NCBI GenBank assembly: GCA_044225825.1
Contig: JBGAIB010000003.1
Span: 310,001 to 374,000 of the forward strand
Reading direction: 5' to 3'
Origin: Bog-950 sp044225825
GTDB taxonomy: Bacteria; Bacteroidota; Bacteroidia; Chitinophagales; LD1
Length of the DNA: 64,000 bases
The position numbers and the translations under genes are program-made. Every line of letters starts with the position of its first letter. Positions within the stretch are counted from its first letter, which is position 1. Below are positions 58,996-64,000 of this stretch, in pieces. A model generated the notes under the pieces. That model was not told the DNA's origin. It ran no database searches and worked only from the letters and a program-made list of their open reading frames with translations.

Positions 58996-59892
58996 GTGAA
59001 ATGGCTTTATGTTTTTTTGCTCACGGGCATTTTCAGTTTATCTGTAACTGCCGGCTCTTTGCCTGCTCTTTTTGCTGAGGTAAGAGTAGACAGTGCTGTG
59101 TTTGGCGGTACTAAGCAACAACCGTTATGGATGGATATTTACCAGCCTGTAGGTGATACAGCCGGGAAGCGGCCGCTTGTTATACTGGCACATGGTGGCA
59201 GCTTTATGCATGGCAACCGGCGTTCCGATAGGCAAGTGGCCATCTGCACCCAATTGGCGCGCCATGGTTATGTAGCAGTTTCTATCGAATACCGCCTTAC
59301 CGGTTTGCCGGGTATGAGTACGCGTGTGGCAGCTTACCGTAACATTATTAAGGCAGTTGCCGATGGCCGTAGTTCTATTAACTGGTTTGTGCGCGATGCT
59401 GCTCTTCGTAACACCTGGCGCATTGATACCGCCCGCATTTTTTTCGGCGGCAGTTCCGCAGGGGCGATACTGGCCGAGCAGTTGGGTTTTATTACCTGCG
59501 ATACAATTGGGTCTAAAGCCTTGTGTAAGGCAATACATAAATACCTGCCCGATAGCACAGCCTTACCTGCGGGCCGCTTGAAAGGTATTATCAGTTTGGC
59601 GGGAGCAGTATTAGACACGACTATCATACAACAGGGTGCACCCGCTTTACTGCACATCCACGGCGATGCCGACCGTATAGTGCCCTATGGTTATAAACGA
59701 GCTGTAAATGGTATAGCACCTTTTAAGATGGCAGGCTTAGAAACCTGTCGGTCTATCTATGCCAGGCAACAGCTTCATTTCACCGAATATGTTTTCAAGA
59801 AGGGAGGCCATACTCCCTGGGACCGCGATGATGCCATGTTTGCTGTGGTAATGGAGCAACTTCTTAACTTTCTTAGCAGCGAAACAAGGTAG
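58996..59892 (+). CDS. Exported alpha/beta hydrolase (esterase)
   Basis: 298 residues from the GTG at 58996, which begins the signal peptide (KWLYVFLLTGIFSLSVTAG); the open frame extends 14 codons up from an ATG that gives a Cys-rich, unlikely start. Oxyanion motif HGGSF, nucleophile elbow FGGSSAGA and the charge-relay residues in HIHGDADRIVPYGYK and KKGGHTPWDRDD complete a carboxylesterase layout. The substrate is a short ester or polysaccharide ester, not decided. It converges with the aminotransferase gene 20 bases on. Confidence 0.75.
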   Translation: MKWLYVFLLTGIFSLSVTAGSLPALFAEVRVDSAVFGGTKQQPLWMDIYQPVGDTAGKRPLVILAHGGSFMHGNRRSDRQVAICTQLARHGYVAVSIEYRLTGLPGMSTRVAAYRNIIKAVADGRSSINWFVRDAALRNTWRIDTARIFFGGSSAGAILAEQLGFITCDTIGSKALCKAIHKYLPDSTALPAGRLKGIISLAGAVLDTTIIQQGAPALLHIHGDADRIVPYGYKRAVNGIAPFKMAGLETCRSIYARQQLHFTEYVFKKGGHTPWDRDDAMFAVVMEQLLNFLSSETR

Positions 59893-59912
59893 GCATTTAA
59901 CTAATGCTGACC

Positions 59913-61025
59913 TTACCGGGTGTATTGCTGTAAACACTTCAGTAAGTTTTCACAACCCGTTTGCAACTCCTCCAACCCGGGGTAGCCAAAGCCGATGCGC
60001 ATATAGGTGCGCTCTTTTTCAAACCAATGTCCGGGGCCTACTATAGTGCCATAGTCCTTATACAGCGCTTGGTAGAAACCATCGGCATCCAGTTTATACC
60101 CCGCTCTTAATCGCGGAAAACAAACTACACCGGCCTGGGGTTCTACCCATTCCAGGTAAGGTTGGTTTGCAAACCAGTTTTTAAACCAATTAAAATTAGT
60201 ACGTATGTGGTTATGATTGCGTTGCATCCATTGCTCTTTATCATTTAGCAGGGCAAAGGCAATTTCTTCATCTACTACGCTATTGCACAAACTAATCTGC
60301 TCCTTGCCTGCTAGAAAGTTAAGCATTAAGTTCTTATCACGACAAATGATCCAGCCCATCCGTATGCCGGGCGCTCCAAACGATTTGGATACAGAGGATA
60401 CCGATATTACCCGTTCGCTCTGCTGCGCGGCATAAGGTGCTAATGCTGTTTGAAAATTCAGATCGCGGTAGGTTTCATCTACCAGCAGGCGACAGTCCTT
60501 TTCTTCGGCAAGTGCAATTAGCCGGGCAAGCGTTTCGGCACTGTACAAGCGGCCGGTTGGGTTATGTGGGTTGGTAATGCTGATAAGCTTTGTGTTGGGT
60601 AGCATGGCCGCCCTTATCGCTTCCACATTTATCTCAAAGCCGTCCTCAAATGTAAGGTCAACTACTGTCATCGGAAACTGCATAGCGCGCGGTGTTTCCA
60701 GGTTGGTGCCGTAGTTAGGGCGTATTACTACCAAATGGTCCTGTGGTCCCAGTAGAGTAGTAGCAACAATAAACAGTGCTGGTGCTGCACCACTGGTAAC
60801 CAGTACATCATCAGGGTGTAGTACCTGGCTATCTTCTATAATAGCTTCCCGCAGTTTCAATAAACCCTTGTGCTCGCCGTAAAACAAAATAAGCTTGTTC
60901 AGGTCCACCTGCACCGAATTGAGCGGAATATCACGCATGCTGCTTTCGGCAAGGTTATAGCGTATAGTACTATAGCCCATCTCTTCGGGGGCTTCAATCT
61001 CAATGGGCATCCGGCGGTATTGCAT
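59913..61025 (-). CDS. PLP-dependent class I/II aminotransferase
   Basis: 370 residues. NPHNPTGRLY carries the Asn contact to PLP, LLVDETYRDL the Asp, and SVSSVSKSFGAPGIRMGWII the Schiff-base Lys. The C-terminal WFEKERTYMRIGFGYPGLEE closes the fold-type I enzyme with the substrate Arg. It transfers amino groups between amino acids and keto acids; the exact acid is unknown. It is in the same direction as the arginase-family gene (its start lies downstream of that gene's stop by 55 bases), which suggests a shared role in amino-acid breakdown. Confidence 0.85.
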   Translation of the reverse strand: MQYRRMPIEIEAPEEMGYSTIRYNLAESSMRDIPLNSVQVDLNKLILFYGEHKGLLKLREAIIEDSQVLHPDDVLVTSGAAPALFIVATTLLGPQDHLVVIRPNYGTNLETPRAMQFPMTVVDLTFEDGFEINVEAIRAAMLPNTKLISITNPHNPTGRLYSAETLARLIALAEEKDCRLLVDETYRDLNFQTALAPYAAQQSERVISVSSVSKSFGAPGIRMGWIICRDKNLMLNFLAGKEQISLCNSVVDEEIAFALLNDKEQWMQRNHNHIRTNFNWFKNWFANQPYLEWVEPQAGVVCFPRLRAGYKLDADGFYQALYKDYGTIVGPGHWFEKERTYMRIGFGYPGLEELQTGCENLLKCLQQYTR

Positions 61026-61080
61026 AAGTCCTTTGTTTTAAAGGCTGCAATATAACGCAGGGCTTTAGTAGTTAAAGGGG

Positions 61081-62247
61081 CTAGGTAAGCTTGGTGTAGG
61101 CGCGCATCCAGCGGTCGGGTAATTCCTGTTCGCAGGCTTTCTCATAGTCCTTAATACTGCAGGGTACCAGTTGCTGGCGGGCATGTTTCTCTTTATCTGT
61201 GGCCGGTATTTCCATCCACCAGCGCTCGGTTTTTTTGCTTTTCCAGAATATCAGGTCATCACGCAGGTCGTTCAGGTGCACGGTAAACTTCATGTGCTCA
61301 TCCATGGTTACCGGGTAATCGCCAACGCGATTGTAATAACCTTCTATAAAATACCAGATCATTTGTGCCGCCAGTTGTACGGTTTGGCGGTTGTTATCGT
61401 AGCCGGGGTTTATCTCATAAATCCCCAGCGAGGTAAGCTTATCACTAAGGCCTGCATAGCGGGTAATCTGGCAAAGCTCTTCTCCGCTGAATCCGTTTGG
61501 TGAGGCATAAGCATGAGCCGGTGCATCAGCCTGTCGTATACTGCTGATATCAACCCCCAACATATCGGCATCACGCAAAATGGGCTCTACTTCCTCCAGG
61601 TTCGCACGTATTAATCCCAGGCGGTGGCAATCAAAGTTCAGCCCTTCCAGTGTTTCTACGGCGCGCGCATCGTTCAGGTAGGTCTGGTAGCCTATGTGCG
61701 AATAGTTGAATAAATAGTTGGGGCTATGGGTAAGCACCTTCATTACAAAATTACTGGCATCCATGGTACTGCCGGGTAGCTCCAGCATATCCACGCGCTC
61801 GTCTACGTTTACTACGTTAATCAGTGTATGCAGATCCTTGTAACCCAGGTATTGGCCAAACATCAAATCGTGGCTGCCTCCTATTATAATCGGTATTACC
61901 TTATGGGTAATCAATTCAATCATTACCGTAGCCAGTGCAAAGTAGGTATCGCGTACCGTTTCGCCGGGCAATATATTACCTAAGTCAACCACCCGGAATT
62001 CGCGGTCAATGGGCGGCATAAACAACTTATAGAATTCCCGGCGCACGGCATCGGGGGCTTTGGCGCTGCCGGTATTAAAGGCGTTATTGCGGTCGTCGCA
62101 AACACCAATCAAGGCTATATTAAACTCATAAAGATCCAAGTCCTTGCCTTCGGCAATGTAAATGTAGTTGCCAAGTTGTGCGGGGTGCAGCTCCGCGCCT
62201 TCTAAAATAGTTTCCTTGTCAACAGGAGTGAGGAACTCATTTATCAT
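61081..62247 (-). CDS. Arginase/formimidoylglutamase-family protein with altered metal ligands
   Basis: 388 residues. IGGSHDLMFGQYLG (His126) is the canonical first metal motif of ureohydrolases. The second, normally DAHxD, reads NVDERVD (Asp149, Arg151, Asp153), so one His is lost. The third, normally DVDxxDP, reads GVDISSIRQADAP with an insertion. Bacteroidota have a subfamily with this degenerate set, often labelled formimidoylglutamase; whether it still hydrolyses guanidino substrates is unclear. It precedes the aminotransferase gene. No signal peptide. Confidence 0.75.
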   Translation of the reverse strand: MINEFLTPVDKETILEGAELHPAQLGNYIYIAEGKDLDLYEFNIALIGVCDDRNNAFNTGSAKAPDAVRREFYKLFMPPIDREFRVVDLGNILPGETVRDTYFALATVMIELITHKVIPIIIGGSHDLMFGQYLGYKDLHTLINVVNVDERVDMLELPGSTMDASNFVMKVLTHSPNYLFNYSHIGYQTYLNDARAVETLEGLNFDCHRLGLIRANLEEVEPILRDADMLGVDISSIRQADAPAHAYASPNGFSGEELCQITRYAGLSDKLTSLGIYEINPGYDNNRQTVQLAAQMIWYFIEGYYNRVGDYPVTMDEHMKFTVHLNDLRDDLIFWKSKKTERWWMEIPATDKEKHARQQLVPCSIKDYEKACEQELPDRWMRAYTKLT

Positions 62248-62353
62248 GATTTAAAGGTAAAAGAGCCGCTCAGGCACACCTTACCCCAAAGCCTAATTCA
62301 ATTCACAGCAAGCCGTGGGAGTGCATGTTTGGAAGGACGGGCAACCGGAATGC

Positions 62354-62860
62354 CTATAATTCCTTAAAGGAGTTAATGACCTTAGCCATATCTTCTTTAA
62401 AGCGCAGTTTGCGGTCCTCACCACGGGTCCATAAGCTAAGGTGGTAGGTTCCTTTTTTGCCTTGCAGCAGTAATTCGCTGTAGTAAATGCTCTCGTCTTT
62501 CATTTTACCCATAAACTCCACATGTACGCCGGTTAAACCGTTAATGGTAACAGCTGATGAGTCGGTTACCAGGGGCTTTTGAGTAACGCTGCGCAACAGG
62601 TTCAGATACTTGTTTACTTCACTGTTTAACGAATCAGGGGCCACTGCTGCAGGCAGGCGTTCGCCTACTACATAAAAATTACGGTAGCGGTTGGCATACT
62701 GCAGATCAGCGCCGGGCTTCAGGTCATCCTGCTTTTCTACCCATGGTGGCAGCGAGATAGAAAACTTGCCCTCCACCGTAATGTTCTGATACTCCTTACT
62801 GTATTTGCAACCTGCCAGTAACAGGGTAAAGCCTGCCAACAAAAGATAAAATCGCTTCAT
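62354..62860 (-). CDS. Lipoprotein of unknown function
   Basis: 168 residues from the ATG at 62860; an open stretch of 23 codons upstream lies in the aquaporin gene. The lipoprotein signal MKRFYLLLAGFTLLLAGC is clear, with Cys18 as the lipid site. The mature part is a mixed alpha/beta domain: FSISLPPWVEKQDDLKP at the start and GLTGVHVEFMGKMKDESI in the middle, ending KVINSFKEL. This resembles PsbP/MOG1-type small domains by layout only. It lies 46 bases downstream of the aquaporin stop, in the same direction. Confidence 0.65.
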   Translation of the reverse strand: MKRFYLLLAGFTLLLAGCKYSKEYQNITVEGKFSISLPPWVEKQDDLKPGADLQYANRYRNFYVVGERLPAAVAPDSLNSEVNKYLNLLRSVTQKPLVTDSSAVTINGLTGVHVEFMGKMKDESIYYSELLLQGKKGTYHLSLWTRGEDRKLRFKEDMAKVINSFKEL

Positions 62861-62906
62861 GCCTAAAAATTTCGGCGCTAAAATAGAGAAAGGGGGGGAG
62901 ATTTGG

Positions 62907-63560
62907 TCAAGCTGTTTGTGGCTCGGCATGCAAAACCCGATGCACCGCTACAGCTAGTAAGGCCCCGGCAAACGGACCTGCTATATAAACCCATAGCGCG
63001 TTAAAGTTGCCTGTAACCAAGGCGGGTGCCAGCGAGCGGGTAGGGTTTAGCCCGGTACCACAAACCGGCCCGCCGAACAATACCAATAACCAAACGGTGG
63101 CCCCTATGGCTATACCTGCGGTTATTCCTTTTTCTTTAGCACCGGTAGATACGCGTAACACAACCAGCATGAGTATAAAGGTCATCAGGGTTTCCATAAT
63201 CAGTGCCTGCAACTCCGTTCCCGAAGGCTGGGTAATAGCCAGGGTAGCGTTTTGGGGAAACAGGTAATGCAACACACCGCTACCGGCTAAAGCGCCCAGC
63301 AACTGGGCCAGCAGGTAACCGGGCACTTCTTTCCATGCAAAGCGCTTGTCTACAGCAAAAGCCACCGTTACAGCCGGATTAATGTGTGTGCCTGATATGT
63401 CGCCAAATGCATATATCAGGGCAATTATCACCAAACCCCAAACTGCGGCTATCCCCGGTAAGCCCAGGGCACCGCCAAATTGCTGGTTTACTACCACGCA
63501 ACCGGTGCCTGTAAACAAAAGAATAAAGGTGGCCAGAAACTCGCTCAGGTATTTATTCAT
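62907..63560 (-). CDS. Aquaporin/glycerol-channel (MIP) family protein
   Basis: 217 residues from the ATG at 63560. The upstream TTG at 63578 lies in the -7 box, so it is not used. Six helices, with the first pore motif NPAVTVAF (after SGTHI) and the second reading GTGLNPTRSLAPAL, that is NPT instead of NPA. This variant is known in the family and may change selectivity; water, glycerol or other small neutral solutes are candidates. It reads away from kup, and the promoters of both lie in the 236-base gap. Confidence 0.85.
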   Translation of the reverse strand: MNKYLSEFLATFILLFTGTGCVVVNQQFGGALGLPGIAAVWGLVIIALIYAFGDISGTHINPAVTVAFAVDKRFAWKEVPGYLLAQLLGALAGSGVLHYLFPQNATLAITQPSGTELQALIMETLMTFILMLVVLRVSTGAKEKGITAGIAIGATVWLLVLFGGPVCGTGLNPTRSLAPALVTGNFNALWVYIAGPFAGALLAVAVHRVLHAEPQTA

Positions 63561-63575
63561 GGGGTAGGGTTTAGC

Positions 63576-63583
63576 CAAAACTA
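63576..63583 (-). promoter_or_regulatory. -7 box TAGTTTTG before the aquaporin gene
   Basis: Matches TAnnTTTG on the minus strand, 16 bases upstream of the ATG at 63560. The -33 element is not obvious. Confidence 0.4.
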
Positions 63584-63662
63584 AAATTTTATTTGAAGTG
63601 CTGCCCCAGCGCGTATTAATAAACCCGGCGTGGGGGTGTTGTTAAATTCCGCTCAAAAAAAA

Positions 63663-63695
63663 TTGGGTAATGCAATGGTTTTCGCTATAACTTTG
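63663..63695 (+). promoter_or_regulatory. Promoter of kup (TTG / TAACTTTG)
   Basis: -33 TTG at 63663-63665 and a perfect TAnnTTTG -7 box TAACTTTG at 63688-63695, 22 bases apart, a near-ideal Bacteroidota promoter. The start codon follows at 63797. Confidence 0.6.
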
Positions 63696-63796
63696 CACCT
63701 GTTTTAAAAACCGTATGATTGCTACCCCCGGCAACTGTATAAATTCAGTTATTATCCAATCGCATTCCCTTCCATTCATTTTAATATCTATCTCAA

Positions 63797-64000
63797 ATGG
63801 CTAACGACAAGCGCGGGCACGGTATACCCTTATCGGCCGGCGGTGTATTAATTACGCTCGGAATTATTTTTGGTGATATCGGAACCTCACCCATCTATGT
63901 GATGAACGCTATTGTAAGCAGCAGTGTAATTTCAAAAGAACTTGTGCTGGGCGGACTTAGTTGTGTATTCTGGACCCTGCTGATTATTACTACTGTTAAG
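63797..64000 (+). CDS. kup: KUP-family potassium transporter, N-terminal part (3' end outside the window)
   Basis: 68 residues from the ATG at 63797 to the window edge, no stop. After a short cytoplasmic start (MANDKRGHGIPLSAGG) the first helix has GIIFGDIGTSPIYVMN, the signature of KUP/HAK proton-coupled K+ transporters, and a second helix begins. The role is potassium uptake at the inner membrane. A clear promoter lies 100 bases upstream. Confidence 0.88.
   Translation, partial: MANDKRGHGIPLSAGGVLITLGIIFGDIGTSPIYVMNAIVSSSVISKELVLGGLSCVFWTLLIITTVK

Overview
The window looks like a chromosomal segment of a Bacteroidota bacterium, most like the Chitinophagia/Sphingobacteriia side, although the exact taxon cannot be read from it. 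The signs are type IX secretion (T9SS) C-terminal sorting domains, the HYC_CC_PP and DUF6660 small proteins typical of metal loci in this phylum, a CzcA-CzcC fusion of the kind common there, -7 promoter boxes of the TAnnTTTG type, and near-absence of Shine-Dalgarno sequences. No rRNA, tRNA or CRISPR array was seen.

Layout. 1-4490: a 5'-truncated collagen-like exported protein, a T9SS cargo protein and a small orphan gene. 4501-9160: a SEC-C protein, an EEP-phosphodiesterase gene paired with an unknown gene, and a three-gene operon (glycosyltransferase 2, radical SAM, P-loop kinase). 9319-29902: a metal-resistance island with a MerC-type protein, an FAD monooxygenase, an AraC-type regulator, a plus-strand copper/silver operon (HYC_CC_PP protein, two HMBD proteins, CusC-, CusB-, CopB-, CusA-like) and a convergent minus-strand zinc/cobalt/cadmium-type operon (DUF6660, CzcA-CzcC fusion, CzcB-like, TauE/SafE, P1B ATPase). 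29961-32983: a Lit/U49-like metallopeptidase, a gene broken by a stop codon, a helix-turn-helix protein and a truncated gene carrying duplicated 61-bp repeats, which looks like the scar of a mobile element. 33000-40168: ordinary small metabolic and regulatory genes, with an exported CHAT protease. 40254-46253: a giant T9SS surface protein whose signal peptide is cut off by an amber codon. 46946-52569: four exported proteins including a double caspase-like protein (one half degenerate) and a WD40 protein. 52570-53519: a repeat-rich non-coding stretch. 53493-64000: CoA-disulfide reductase, a DevABC-like exporter, DUF4256, esterase, aminotransferase, arginase-family enzyme, lipoprotein, aquaporin and the start of kup.

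How it works together. The copper side collects metal through five HMBD motifs and a Met-rich adaptor tail, pumps it from the cytosol with a CPH-type P1B ATPase, and across the outer membrane with CusCBA. The second system should take divalent cations, but its ATPase carries Arg in place of the invariant Gly of the DKTGT loop.

The best candidates for something undescribed are the exported caspase/WD40 locus (46946-52569), the amber-interrupted T9SS gene and the EEP two-gene module. Three presumed lesions (TGG to TGA, CAG to TAG, GGA to AGA) are all of the C:G to T:A type, so sequencing error or ongoing gene decay must be kept in mind.
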